64,000 nt of DNA from Rhyacophila brunnea (GCA_022495005.1 JAGYXB010000135.1:1798001-1862000), one strand, 5' to 3'. Shown: positions 35,960-48,070, counted from the stretch's first letter. A program made the numbers and translations. The notes: a model not told the origin generated them from the sequence alone.

Positions 35960-37509
35960 TTGAACAGTAGTTTGTTGATAAATACAATAATAAATAAAAC
36001 AAACAGTGATGGAATCATAGAAAAGGATCTCAGAGGAACACATGAAAACCATAAGAAAATTGATACCGAATTAAAACAATATGTTAGAGATCACATCAAT
36101 TGCATTCCTAGGGTAGAATCCCACTTCCTGAGAGCTCAAACTTTCAACCATGTCCGATCTAATAAGATTATAATATGGGCCTCCACGGTGTGGTTTGTAT
36201 TAACAGATTTTTGTTTTTTTTTTCGAGATATGGATGTCAGCCACTTGCTCAACCTATTAGTCCATAATCTGACTCATACACAAATTGAAAAACCATATGT
36301 GTACTTGCCAGACCCAGGATTTGAACCTATGACCCACGACGCTTACACCAGACTAACTACCAGACAATTTATTGATGGCTCTTTAAATTTAGCAACACTA
36401 TAGGCTATACAAAGGAAAGTGTCAACAAAATGATCGACATTTCGTGAAGTTATCTCAGTATTCTACGATCTTTAATACAGAATTTAATATTGGGCGCTTT
36501 CAGTCAAAAAAGATCAATGGTCAGCACAGCATAATATACAAATTTAAATGATACACAAAAAGCAAAACAATTAATTTCGTTCAATATCATATCCCAAATA
36601 AAGATAAAGTACGAGAGGAGAAAAAAATGACGTGACAAATGGAGCTATCCCTGATCCAGATAGTTTCATGTTTCGATTTGCAAGCAGTTCTCTCATAACC
36701 CTGTGGTGAAGTCTCAAACTTCTATTACACCAGAAAACTTGCAACATATTTCACCATCTTTGATATTGCTGAGAAAAAGGGTTTTGTTGTATCTGGAACG
36801 AAGTGACTGCTAAAAGAGGTTCTAATGAAATTGGTAGTTGTATTTACATACCATTACTTGAAAAAAAATCTAAATAAGAATGTGCATTTTTGGTCCGATA
36901 ACTGTGCTAGACAGAATAAGAATAAATATTTAGTTGCGTTGTATTTATCATTGGAAACAGAAAATGTAAAGTCTATAAAGCAAAAATATTTGATGGGTCA
37001 CACCCAAGATCAGTGGATTGCGATGCACTCACTCATTGAAAAAGAAAAAAAGAGAATGCTAAAAGTGCTCCAGTATTCATACCAGCTCAATATAGATACC
37101 CATTATCGCCATGGCTGAAAAGAATGGTGAACCTTATAGAGTTAATGCAATGGCAACTGATGATATATTTGACCTGAAATTGCTGTCCGATGAGCTGGAA
37201 CAAAAGTATGTTATAACTACCGTAGGTACGAAGGTAACATGGCAAGCAATCAAAGTCATGCATTTGAAAAGAGAATCACCGTATAGTTTTTTCATTAAAA
37301 CCAATTTTATTGATTCTTCCTACGAGGAAATTAATATAAGGCATCGCATGACGGGTCGTCCGGTTCACATGAATATGATAATTTTACAGAAAGCTTATAA
37401 TGAGCCACCAGGAATAACCATGCAGAAAAGGCAAGATCTTTTAACTATATGCAAAAAAATTAATACCGATGACGTACCACAATTTTTACAATACTTTGAA
37501 AGTCGCTAG
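35960..37509 (+). pseudogene. DUF7869-type protein gene, decayed, putative transposase
   Basis: I recognise this as the multi-copy arthropod family that I know as DUF7869, of unknown function. The first part reads KDLRGTHENHKK and RDHINCIPRVESHFLRAQT (35,960-36,140). After the SINE it resumes with TRQFIDGSLNLATL (36,358-36,402) and a shifted YRLYKGKCQQNDRHFVKLSQ. A deletion follows; then come CFDLQAVLS (36,670), CGEVSNFYYTRKLATY, NEVTAKRGSNEIGSC, HFWSDNCARQNKN (36,885), YLMGHTQDQW and HSLIEKEKKR (37,027). The C-terminal part (37,111-37,506) is open for 132 codons: EKNGEPYRVNAM to the stop. The N-terminus is missing and there are at least four frameshifts or stops. The spacing DLQ-73-SDN-46-E would suit an RNase-H-like D-D-E core; this is inference. 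Confidence 0.8.
36146..36358 (-). repeat. tRNA-derived SINE, copy 4 of 6, inside the DUF7869 gene
   Basis: On the minus strand: body CAAGTGGCTGACATCCAT, GGGCCTCC complement at 36,178, and tail GATCGGACATGG at 36,146-36,160. A B-box-like GGTTCAAATCC lies near 36,320. The A-box end is diverged or cut, so the right edge is approximate. It splits the conserved LRAQT / TRQFIDG junction of the host frame. Confidence 0.8.
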
Positions 37510-38176
37510 AAGTACTCAAGTGGCAAGAAATGACTTGGTTCACGAAGAGAGTGATGGAAATTACTCTGATTAATTCTAAATTATATAATAATTTTCATTA
37601 CGTAATGTGCAAGAATCTTGAATGGGTAATCATAATCTTATACAATTATATATTTTAAAAATTCGGTAGGTATGTGATGGTTTACCTGTTCCAGTTATTT
37701 TATTTTGAAATAAAAATTTCAAATAACCATTTCGTTTATTATTTTACTTGATATGCATAATATATTGAAGAGATTTTATGTTGTTTCATATTAGTTTGTA
37801 TTGTGTGCATGATGGGTTATTTCAAAATTTATCAAAATAGTCCAATTTTAGACTATGACATTTCAAAAAAACTACCAAAAATATGTATTCTGTATAATTT
37901 TTCAATATAATAATAATTTCATACAAAAATATAAGCCCTGATACACATCGAGCAAGAAAATCAGTTTGGTACATACATTTTTAGATTTAGTTGAGAGGGT
38001 TTGAATCTTTGAATCCAATTATCTCAGAATGCTGTTTTTTGACTTGTCATACTTTAAAACTAGGGGTGCGATTTGTTAAAGAGTTGTACTCTATTTTAAA
38101 ATATTGCTATCTATATAAATCGAACATGATTGTTTATCACCTACTATTTATTTTATGAGAGGTTTCTTGGTTTACC

Positions 38177-38460
38177 TTCCATCATGCTGATAGTATAGAG
38201 GTGATATTGGACATGGCTTGGCCACGTGCTGCGAATTCTCGAAGAGAACTGTAACCTGACTTGCCTGTTCTTCAAAATCACCGTATTTCTAGAAGGCAAC
38301 TAAATACTATCCACAGAGTGTATACCTACGATGAAGTTACGAGATACTGGCATGACCTGAAATGACGCAAGAAGACTGGCGAACGACCGGTATTTTCAGA
38401 AGCGCCGTGTGGTGTTCATATGGTCCAACTAAGGGACGAACATGGTTGAAGAAGACATAT
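38177..38460 (+). pseudogene. LINE C-terminal relic and 3' tail
   Basis: The plus strand gives WLGHVLRILEEN (38,218-38,253) and, in broken frames, NDARRLANDRYF with GTNMVEED near the end. These correspond to the GHV-R-L and A-x-DR motifs of LINE C-termini. The last ~135 bp match the tail of the composite repeat at 13,470-13,613 on the opposite strand. Upstream coding is lost. Confidence 0.65.
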
Positions 38461-39340
38461 TCTATTTAACTTTCCTGGATGAAATGTATGTCAATTACTT
38501 TTATAAATTCGACTGCTATGACTAGATTTGTAATTTATGAAATGCTTGACACTAGGAGACACGCGGAATAAATTTAAATTTTGTATGCCAAAGTTTTTTA
38601 GTGTTGCTTATTTTAGTGGCATTTTAATATATTATTCGATTATTTGAATAATAGTTTTTTATTATACGATACATGTGTCTGAATAAAGAAGTAAGTATAT
38701 ATTGTATTATTGCAATATGTAATTAATTTAAAATAAATTAACTCAACAATAAGTTTAATTCAAAGAAAAAAATATAGCTATTCTCTATTTTAAGGACCAT
38801 TTTGAGCAAGACCGACCATATTCAATAGGGTTAGTTATTAATTATCTTCGAATGCAATGCGGTAACTCGTTACCAATATAATATGAAGATTTTTGATTGC
38901 ATATTTCGTTCCCATTTATTTCAATATGCACCGTCATCCCTGTTATATTACGTCATTTTATCAGTAATTAGCTAACAAATTTTAAATAATTTACACTATT
39001 TAGATCAGGTTTGTTTTAATTAACAGTACCTACATATTATACAATAAATTTACTAAATAAACAAAATTACCGTTTATGTAAATAATGTATCATAATATAT
39101 TTTTATTTAATGGTCTGGTTTTTTTAAAAATAAAATTTAATTTCTCCAATTCTTTCTGTATTTCCAATATGCGTCTGAATAATAAATTGGAAAGGGAGTG
39201 CCTACATATTAAATAACATTCCTGAATATGACGAATACTTATTTTATCTGATAAAACAGTACAAGTGCTGGATATGATATCTTCGTTTGTCTTGGGGAAC
39301 AAAAATAATATATGAAATATTATCCATCATAAATCCGAGA
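38461..39340. other. AT-rich noncoding stretch
   Basis: Nothing recognised. The 70-codon minus-strand frame at 39,090-39,302 has no motif. Confidence 0.5.
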
Positions 39341-39745
39341 AAGAATAAACAATTTTATTTTTCCCGTTTTTATCTTCAAGTTAATTGCATCCAGCGATCA
39401 AACGGATCCGCCGGGAAATGAAACGTCAAATATAGGATAAAATATGTCTTTGCCATTCACTCCCCCGGTTGATTGATAGGGGGGAATTTTATTCTTAAAC
39501 CCAACAGAGGAAAATGATTGAGCACTATAACCGTGGGCTCGTTCCGCAGATATTGATATTTATCGTTTTTACGCATCAAAGGCAAAATGAATAATTGTCC
39601 GCCATTTGCTGTTACTTAACCGAATAGAAGATTCCGCTCGGGGTGTATATTTGACGTAATTATAATGACAGACTCATGTATTATAACAGCTTTGAAAAAT
39701 ATCTGCCATTATATATTTACATGGCGTAAACAACGATCGGTGATT
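39341..39745. other. GC-richer unique island, candidate regulatory DNA
   Basis: Non-repetitive blocks such as GATCAAACGGATCCGCCGGG and CCGCTCGGGGTGTATATTTG, with homeodomain-type TAAT cores in between. No frame of useful length. This is one of the stronger candidates for a conserved noncoding element, but only comparison can show it. Confidence 0.3.
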
Positions 39746-40539
39746 TAGTATATTTAACAAAAAAAAACTTTGGCATTTACTTTTTTGCTTTCCATTTGCA
39801 GTAAAAAAAAAGCGTAGCTTTATTTCATCATATTCTTCTTTTTTTTATAATTCTTCATACTTTTAGAAATTATTAGAGGCAATTAAAGACAAACATAAAT
39901 TTTCTTTAGATTTTAAGACATATTTCTTATTGATAAACATACTACATATAAATTACTATCGACAACACAGGTCTGTGTGGACCTTGGTGGCCTAAAAATT
40001 AAATTCTCCATTCCTTGATATGCTATGCTTCATTTAATTATTTGGCCATAAGAATGAGGAATATATTTTCGCATAATTGAATCATTTTCGTATATATCTA
40101 TATGTACCTTCTTTTTCCGGTTTTTCCTTTTCTTCTAAATATTTTTGCGATACTTATTGTGTAAGCTGTGTTACAATATTTTTTATTTTCTTATAAAACT
40201 GATTTAATCAAAAACTATAAAAAAAATAATAACATAATGTTATATACTATAGATTTGAATAATAATTATCCAAATCACTATTTCATTTTTATCTATCATA
40301 TAATATGCAAGCTGCGTTTAAAACAACTTTAACTTAGTGATTCTGACCATCAATCCATTTGTTTGAAATATAGGTTGTACATATATATACAAAATTGTAG
40401 TATATCAATATATTCACAATTAATCTTAATAATACTTCCAAATTCGTTCCCTTATTGAAAGTTTAAAGCTTGGCAGAGTGCATGCTACTTAAAACTTTTA
40501 CTGAAATCTAAATCATTTTTTGTTTACCTTAATATTCTT
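39746..40539. other. AT-rich noncoding stretch
   Basis: Nothing recognised. Confidence 0.5.
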
Positions 40540-40985
40540 ATTCCTTTAACAACGAACGGGTGGCACTTTGGTCTACAAAATCAGCTAAAATCTCGAACCC
40601 TCTCCCGTTGTACAACAATGCTGATGTACAAGAAGCTGATTCAACTAATACTGACCTATGGGACGGAGTTTTGAAGACCGATAAGCATGTACTCGATGTA
40701 TTCAAGAGGAAGGTGCTACGTAGGATAAGGATATTATGAAGAAAATGTCGTATTCATCATAACCTGGCTCTACAACGAGAAGAATGTATATCCGGATTCA
40801 TTAAACTTGGTAGATTCCAATGGACGAGCCAAGTAATAATAATGGACGATGGGAATCATGGATACCAGACCGAAAGGTCGGAAGTTGACTGGCAGGCCCT
40901 GACTCTGGTGGTTGGATGATGTGAACAAAGATGCTAGAGCGGTCGGCGGTAGACATATGGAAAACACTGGTCAGGGATAAACATT
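40540..40985 (+). pseudogene. LINE reverse transcriptase C-terminal relic
   Basis: Broken frames give LKTDKHVLDVFKRKVLRRIR (40,672-40,731), FIKLGRFQWTSQVIIMDDGN (40,798-40,857), then GRP-x-LWWLDDVNKDARAV (40,890-40,945). This is the order L-T-x-x-D...VFERK-LR-I...KLGRLRW-GHV-RM-DD...GRP...W-DDV-x-DAR in common insect LINEs. Several stops and indels break it. The minus-strand frame at 40,770-40,967 is a shadow. The palm domain is missing. Confidence 0.75.
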
Positions 40986-42049
40986 TATGATCATGATCCT
41001 TTATTAATACTGAATATACACATCGTTTAATGTATTATTTAAATTGAAAATAAGTAAATTGGGTGACCTTCAAAAACATGCAAATAAATTTTCTAGAAAA
41101 TATCTTGAACAGAATAAGATTAAGACACATACACTTTCACGTACTGGGTGATTGGTTTATTCATAAAGCTACGTTTTATTGATAATTTTTAATTTATCTA
41201 TTTAATTGAGGGTATTTTCAAATATTATCAATTTGATTCGTATTCCTCAAACTTTTCATTTTGACGTCTTTGCAGATTATAATCTAAACCATTATTTTAT
41301 GTATATTACTATTCTTACTTAAATATTTCATAACTTACATTTATTTAACTTTTTTTTTAATAATGCCTAAATTTATATTATACCTTATATGGGTATCGAT
41401 TATTTAGTATATAAATAATGTACATATAATAAAACTATCGAGATAGCACTTGTCAAAATTCTCATACGTCTTCTCACTTTTTTCTCATACGTTATGTGTA
41501 TGTTCTCTGTCACTGTCTTTGTTCTGATGTTTTAGACTCAATTATTATTTATCTGTGAGCTGCTGCATCAGCCTGGCAGACTCTGTAAAGTTTCCTGTCT
41601 TTGTTGACCACGCTGTTGCTGTTCATTTGTCAAGGGGCGACGTTTAGCTGATGGTTGTTCCTCATTCATGATTTATCTACTTTTTATTTATTGTGTATGT
41701 TATCAAAGATGACAGTAGGTTACAGCACCCTATATATTGTATTATAATTATCTTTAAATCTATTAGTATACTCTCATTTCTTGATACTTACTCTGATCAC
41801 TCGATATAGTATGACTATATTGTAAGCATTTGTGAAGCTATTGTCGGAGTATCTGTTTTTTCTCACGACCCGATTATAATAAATAATTCCTCCAATTTTT
41901 CAAATTTAGATTTAGCGTTAGCTTGTATACTGTTTAATGCGTACCTACTTTCCCTGTCTCACTGTATGTTATACACTTTCATATAATTTATCTCACGTAT
42001 TACAGATAATCCAAGAAAAATATAATATACCTACCAAGGTATAAAAATA
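40986..42049. other. AT-rich stretch with a possible coding scrap
   Basis: At 41,555-41,670 the minus strand reads MNEEQPSAKRRPLTNEQQQR and continues QETLQSL. This is polar and Gln-rich and looks more protein-like than its surroundings. It could be a fragment of a mobile-element protein or a diverged exon. Nothing else recognised. Confidence 0.25.
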
Positions 42050-42640
42050 TTTTTCAGTAACAAGGATGCGTTCGTTTATTTTGAATTTGGAACATTGGCG
42101 GAAAATACTGCGCGCTCACTACAAATCGCCATTTCATTAATTGACGTTCATTTGTTTTACTATTATATTACACAACCGCTTTTAATTTATAGCCACAAAG
42201 TAAATCATAATTTGAATACAAAACAAAAGCATTGTGAAGAAAACATTGCGTGCAGTGTTCCAATTAGTTTCTTGAAAACACGACCACCAAAACATGACGT
42301 AAGAATTTCGGTTGCCTACTCTCGCCACAGGCAGCTCAAACATCATTGTTATGCCTAATATATTCAAATCGTTCACTTTGAAATCAAATTGTGATAAAGA
42401 CTTTAACGGCCTAACGAGGAAATACCGAAATGATTTCCGGGAAAGAAGGAACATTTCAAATTCTTTATGCTAATATTACCGTGTACCTTACATTGATTTT
42501 TCGCAACTTAGTGCCAATGTTTTCTTCGCTCTCTTCCAAAGTACACTTTAAACAGTGTCATGAAAAACATTTTCTTATCATTTTGTTAATGATTTTGTAC
42601 ATTGCCATTACTCAGACATTTTTCATACAAAAATAACAAT
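42050..42640. other. GC-richer unique stretch
   Basis: Frames of 68-90 codons overlap on both strands without motif. No repeat structure seen. Candidate conserved noncoding DNA. Confidence 0.2.
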
Positions 42641-42952
42641 TGGTAAGTTACTATTTTTTTCAATCCAAATTCTCATTCTTTCTCAGAGTATTCGGCTGCG
42701 CTTTTGAGGACTGTAAGAAGTTGAGGATTTGGATGTCAATGAGAGACAGCGGAAGCAGGGGTGTGTCCAGGCACTGATCTTTGATGTTTAGTTGATCCGG
42801 ACTGCTGGCTTTTGGGGCTCTCTTCTAACTCCCTGGTTCTGCACGCAAACACTTATTGCTGATTGTTATATATAGCACTCTCACTTTCACATGAATCAAA
42901 CATAACTTTCTTTTTATGGATGTTGACACATAGTGGGTAATGAATTTATGAT

Positions 42953-42974
42953 TCTAACCTAACCTAACCTAACC
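42953..42974. repeat. Short CCTAA (TTAGG) telomere-type array
   Basis: Four uninterrupted CTAAC units, the arthropod telomere motif, at an interstitial site. The only other extended array is inside the 52.85-kb foldback element. Confidence 0.7.
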
Positions 42975-44299
42975 GTAACTTGTGACTGAATGATTGATGT
43001 GGTGATGCGTGGCGGTCTTCATGCAATGCGGTTGAACCGTCACTTTTGGTCACCTGTATGAAGTTTGTAATGAGATTCGCGAATTAAATCACAGCGTACA
43101 TTCACACAGTCAAACTCCACTAAATCTTGACGCGATCGTGGTCTCGATATATGTAACTATTTATCAATCACGGTCGAATGATGACTCAGTAATTGAGTTG
43201 CACCTGGACTTGCAACAATAATATTAATGAGAGGTAGAAGGGATGGGGGTGACCATAATTGCCTCAAGCAGAATTTTTATTCATTTACATGTACATGTTT
43301 TAGTCCTTTTTTATTAATTTCATTCATTTTTATTTCGTCTAAAATCTTTAACTTGAAACATTAAAATATTTGGAGAATTCGAAAAATCTGTTTTCAAGTT
43401 GGCATTAATGAAAATATAATTTTCATAATCCAAACAACTCGTTTTAAATAAAAAATCAAGGTAAATATTACGACTTAATATAAATGTCCAGTGTGTTTTA
43501 TTTTTAAAAGTATTTTTATAATACAAGAATTTACATACATAGACACGATAACAATTTCAAACTCTTTCTTTATGCGGTATGTTTTGCATTTTCCTGATTT
43601 ACGTATGCCAACAACATATCACTTGTAGGCACATTTTACCATTGCAAATATGGAACATTTCCAAAAAATAATAACTTACTTACACCGCCAAACAATGTGA
43701 GTAATTTACAATTATTACATTATATTTTAGCATTCGTTTGAAGCCCTCTTGCATTCATTGCAAAATTTCCATTTACAAGGCGCCAAAATGCATGCAATAT
43801 TTTATTTGGCATAAATTTCAATGTTTTAGCAACAAGTTGATACTACTGCTTAGCTGGAGCTCGCATTTGAACTGTTTCTGTATTATTTATATGAAAAACG
43901 CATAGCACATTGCAAGAAAATATTTCAAACGAAACTGCTTGTTTGCATATTTTTCACATCCTGCAAATTTCTTTTGACTAACTGCCAGTCTCGTAATTTA
44001 CTTCTTGCCGTCACAAAACGAATAATGAGTTTTTTCTGTATTGCATAAAATTATACAGAAAAATACTTTCTAATATTTATTTAGATTTATAAATATTACC
44101 ATATTTACGGTTTAGATTCACATTTTCTCACTGACGCCAATAATAATTGGTATTAGGACATCGATATTATTTGGTGTATCCTTTTTATATTGGAGAAACG
44201 ATATTGTGTTTTTTTGGAAAAATCATACCAAAAGAATTTAAATGAGAAATATTATTTTATATCATTCTTAATAGTCGCGTATGATTCGATATTTAAATT
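42975..44299. other. Noncoding stretch
   Basis: Nothing recognised. The patch at 42,980-43,250 is less AT-rich. Confidence 0.45.
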
Positions 44300-44700
44300 A
44301 CAAGATAAAAAGAACTTTTTCTATACAACGTTTATAAATTCTGTTGAACCATATAAACTTGACTTGACTAGCTTAAACGATCAAAAAAAATTATACTTGA
44401 CATATATTGATTTCCATAGTAGCGCACGTATATAGTAATAATTTAGTTGCTCCCCTAGCAACCAATAATGGTGTCGAAATAACTTTTCATACAAAACAGA
44501 ATTAACTGAAATTGAATTCAATTCTACTTAAAGATGGCTTAAAGTATTAAAAAATGCATTGGCATCATGTTTTGATATATTCTAAAAGTTTCAGATGTCT
44601 AGCTAGTCGGGAAGTTAGTTAAACATCGATTGCAAGATTTGTACCGGAAAAAGAACCGCCGGACAAATAATAATACGAGCTAAGAAAAACGTTGTAAAAT
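44300..44700 (+). repeat. ~450-bp repeat family, copy 3 of 4
   Basis: Starts ACAAGATAAAAAGAACTTTT and ends AAGAAAAACGTTGTAAAAT. Blocks shared with the other copies include ACCATATAAACTTGAC, TTTTCATACAAAACAG and GTCTAGCTAGTCGGGAAG. It faces copy 4 across about 440 bp, in the same outward-end arrangement as copies 1 and 2. Confidence 0.82.
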
Positions 44701-45141
44701 GTATCAATATCATTCAAACGTATTAGCCAATACGTATCGATAATAAAATTGTTCCGGTCATCTGGATGAAATAATACATATCAATATAATATATTTTTAA
44801 ATAGATAATAGTCACTTCTTTATCCGGGGAATCATAAAATCGTCCGAAGAAAAGAAATGTGAAATTAAAATTTATTTAGGTATAAAGGCACCACGGTATA
44901 TAATTAAGTGTTCGATTTTGAGTTGGAGACAATAAAGACGACTTTTAAATATACCTTTTTGAAACCAGTAAATTTAGTTATCCTATTAAATCAATGAAAT
45001 AATAAAATAAATTATTATTATTGAAAAGGAATGTTTCAAATTCCAATTAAATAACACCAATGAGCGTTTTTCAAATTGTATTAATATGTAGATTAACTTT
45101 AACTCGTGGTTTTTTTCGTGTTTTAACACATTCAAAATATT

Positions 45142-45571
45142 CATTTCACAACGTTTTTCTTAAATCATATTCTTATTTGTCCGGTACAAATATTGCAATC
45201 GATTTTTAACTAACTTCCCGACTAGCTAGACATTTGAAACTTTTAGAATATATCAGAACACGATGCCAATGCATATTTTTAATACTTTTAGACATCTTTA
45301 AGTAGAACTGAATTCATTTTCAGTTAATTCTGTCTAGTATGAAAAGTTATTTCGACACCATTATTGGTTGCTTCTGGGGTCTTAGCAACTAAATTATTAA
45401 TAATATATACGTGCGTTACTATGGACATCAATATGACATGTCAAAATGACATTTAAGTATTATTTCTATGAAGTACAAATTTTTTTGATCGTTGAAGCTA
45501 GTCAAGTCAAGTTTATATGATTCAACAGAAAATTTTAAAACGTTGTACATAAAAAATTCTTTTTATCTTCT
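45142..45571 (-). repeat. ~450-bp repeat family, copy 4 of 4
   Basis: The minus strand begins AGAAGATAAAAAGAATTTTT, includes TGAATCATATAAACTTGACT and GTCTAGCTAGTCGGGAAG, and ends AAGAAAAACGTTGTGAAAT. With copy 3 it would form a long stem with arms of ~400 bp. Confidence 0.82.
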
Positions 45572-46079
45572 AATTATTTATTCTTATTTTCACTACGTTT
45601 GCACGTAGAGGACACTCTACTTTTTTGTAATGTCTAAAGATCAAATTCATAGGGTTTAAGTGGACTTAAGTTATGCTTAACCTTAAAACAAGTGACATAT
45701 TATAATATTATGACGTATTGTTAATCGTCTTATCATTTTGACCGGTTTTCCAATATATATCTAAACTATTACTGCAGCTGCATTTTTAAATGACTTATTA
45801 ATTGGTTGCTGTAGTAAATCAACGTTTCAGTAACAAATCTTTTAGTTGAATGAAACGAAATATGATAAATTAAATCCTCTGCACATTCTAATAAGAAGTA
45901 TAATATTTTTAAAATATAATATACTTATTCCATTTCGTTTTGAATATAAATGTTTTATTTAAGAATAAACTTGAAAAATAAAACTAAAGTTTTTATTTCA
46001 TTTAGATGTGCTACTTACTGAGACTAACTACATACTACTGCTGGGCTAGTAGGTACTTCGCTTTATTACCCATAGAAAG
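45572..46079. other. AT-rich noncoding stretch
   Basis: Nothing recognised. Confidence 0.5.
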
Positions 46080-46390
46080 TTTATTTATTTAAGCAGTTCC
46101 CGGCACTAACGCACATTCGTCGGATGCTGGAATATTTTTTTCATACTGGAAACTTAAGAAGGAAGCTCCCGTTATATATTTAAGAAAAAAGCTCACATGA
46201 TATAGGCGATGTATCAAGGGAGGGACCGTTTGCATGGGAAAACCGGCGGAAACGAACCTTGGGGGAGAGAGAGACTCGAATAAAATATTAGCGAAAACAT
46301 AAATAAACTGGAGGTATTCATCCCAATTGCCCGCTCTCACACAGGTCACCTGCATTTCTTACTTATTCACGAAACCGCGGCGGTCACTTG
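46080..46390. other. GC-richer unique island
   Basis: An 88-codon minus-strand frame (46,089-46,355) has no known motif. Blocks such as GGGAAAACCGGCGGAAACG and ACGAAACCGCGGCGGTCAC stand out from the AT-rich flanks. Candidate conserved noncoding element. Confidence 0.28.
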
Positions 46391-47949
46391 GGATAAAAAA
46401 AAACGTTTCTTTTTTTTTATTTGGCTCGTAAGTAACTATCAATACTTGACCATAAATTAAAATGTTTGGTATGCTATATATAATATAAATACCAGTGGCG
46501 AAGACAACCACATAAAAATAATTTTAATCAAACTTAAGGTAGGTACATTTTAAATTTAGTCCTAACGATACATACTAAATATTGTAGTGATATCAATCGG
46601 TAATACAGTTTACTGCATTGTCATTTGTTTTAAAATCAAACGAGTCATGCTTTTACTTTTTATTATTTTCATTTGAAACAAATGAGTCACTTTTTCACTT
46701 ATTCCTTTTGATTCCATCATTAAACATGGGTAATTAAAAATAGTTCTGTGTTTTTATTATGTTTGCGAAAATTCTTCCACACAATAAATGTTTTAATTAG
46801 TAGTAATTAAAGAACACTACACTTATTGGTGACCTTAAAAAGTGAATAATATACAGCCTTCACATAACAAATTTTAAAACAAAGTGCAAACAAAAAAGTG
46901 TTATAATAATTAATATGGTCGACATTTATATCCGATCGGAATAAACCTAAAAATTAATCAACAAATATCGGCATGTAATACAAGCAATCCGACTAATAAT
47001 CATATAAAATAAAATATAAAATCAAAAAAAATAATAAATACATATTGCATTTAAAAAATTTTAACGCATACAACAATAAAACGATTCAATAATACCTCGA
47101 CAATGCAACAGAAAGATAGCGAAACAAGCATGTCCTTCGTATCCATAAAGTTACCAACGTTCTGGATAATGAATTAGACAGCGTGGTTTATCTAAGTGGA
47201 AACTAAATTTTAATTAAAATCTTTTAAAACGAACTTGACAAAATACGAATACGTAATCCACGGCAACATCGATCCATCAATTTCGTAGAAATTCATCATC
47301 ATACGTTGTACCACAGATATTTCGAAGAAACCATGTGAATACCACGTAACTTCAAGTCTCATCACACCAACAGGAGACCAGCACCTCCAGAAACAACATT
47401 CATTAGGTGTTCATTCATTCGAAATTCTCATCCATTCCATACCTACTAATTGCCAAAACAAATAAATATACCTACATTTTATTATCGCAAACATTCTTTC
47501 AAACAATTTTTCAAAATAAATAATGTTTTTATAATAATAATTGTCATTTTATCAATCGCAAGTACGTATCAATTAAATCACAAATTCTATTTTTAAACTG
47601 AGTTACAATACAAACATATCTCAAACACCAGCTTCTAACATCATCTTCTACACACTGATCACTCAATATAAAATGATATTCAACAAAACATCTGAAATAT
47701 CAAAGTAAACATAAAAACTAGTAAAAATTCAATCAGTGAAAACCATTTTAATCAGTGCAAATTCAAACCAAAAGTGCTACGCATATTCAAAAGCTTTATA
47801 CAAAATAACCAGAATTAAAAAAAAACTTGTTTCTAAAAAGATATTTCATCTACTTGTATCTAGAATCATTCTTAATTTTATGTTTACTATAACGTTGTAG
47901 ATATTATATTATTATATTATGTCAAGTCAATATAAATCATTAATTCATT
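46391..47949. other. AT-rich noncoding stretch
   Basis: Nothing recognised. Sequence from 47,100 to 47,460 is slightly less AT-rich. Confidence 0.5.
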
Positions 47950-48070
47950 AATTTACATGCATGAACCATATAAATTATAAGATTAAGACGTTCACAACAT
48001 GGCATGAAACAAACAACATATGTATAAGACTATAGGTTAAACAATGAAATAATAGAAATAAATTTTAATA
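47950..48070 (-). repeat. LINE 3' UTR fragment
   Basis: AAATTATAAGATTAAGACG and TTCACAACATGGCATG match 23,100-23,150 of the Jockey-like LINE 3' UTR in the same orientation. Only the UTR survives. Confidence 0.55.

Larger units (their letters stand above)
35622..38070 (+). mobile_element. 2.45-kb TIR transposon carrying a DUF7869-type gene
   Basis: Inverted ends CGCACCCCTAGTTTTAAA run on with only two or three differences for about 55 bp at each side (35,622-35,676 and 38,016-38,070). ATTT flanks both ends (35,618-35,621 and 38,071-38,074), consistent with a 4-bp duplication. Subterminal repeats of GACTATNAC occur at 35,716, 35,807, 35,868 and 37,851 and within the TIRs, as expected for transposase binding sites. 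The only cargo is a decayed DUF7869-type gene on the plus strand, with a SINE inserted in it. The structure implies that the DUF7869 protein mobilised the element. Confidence 0.8.
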
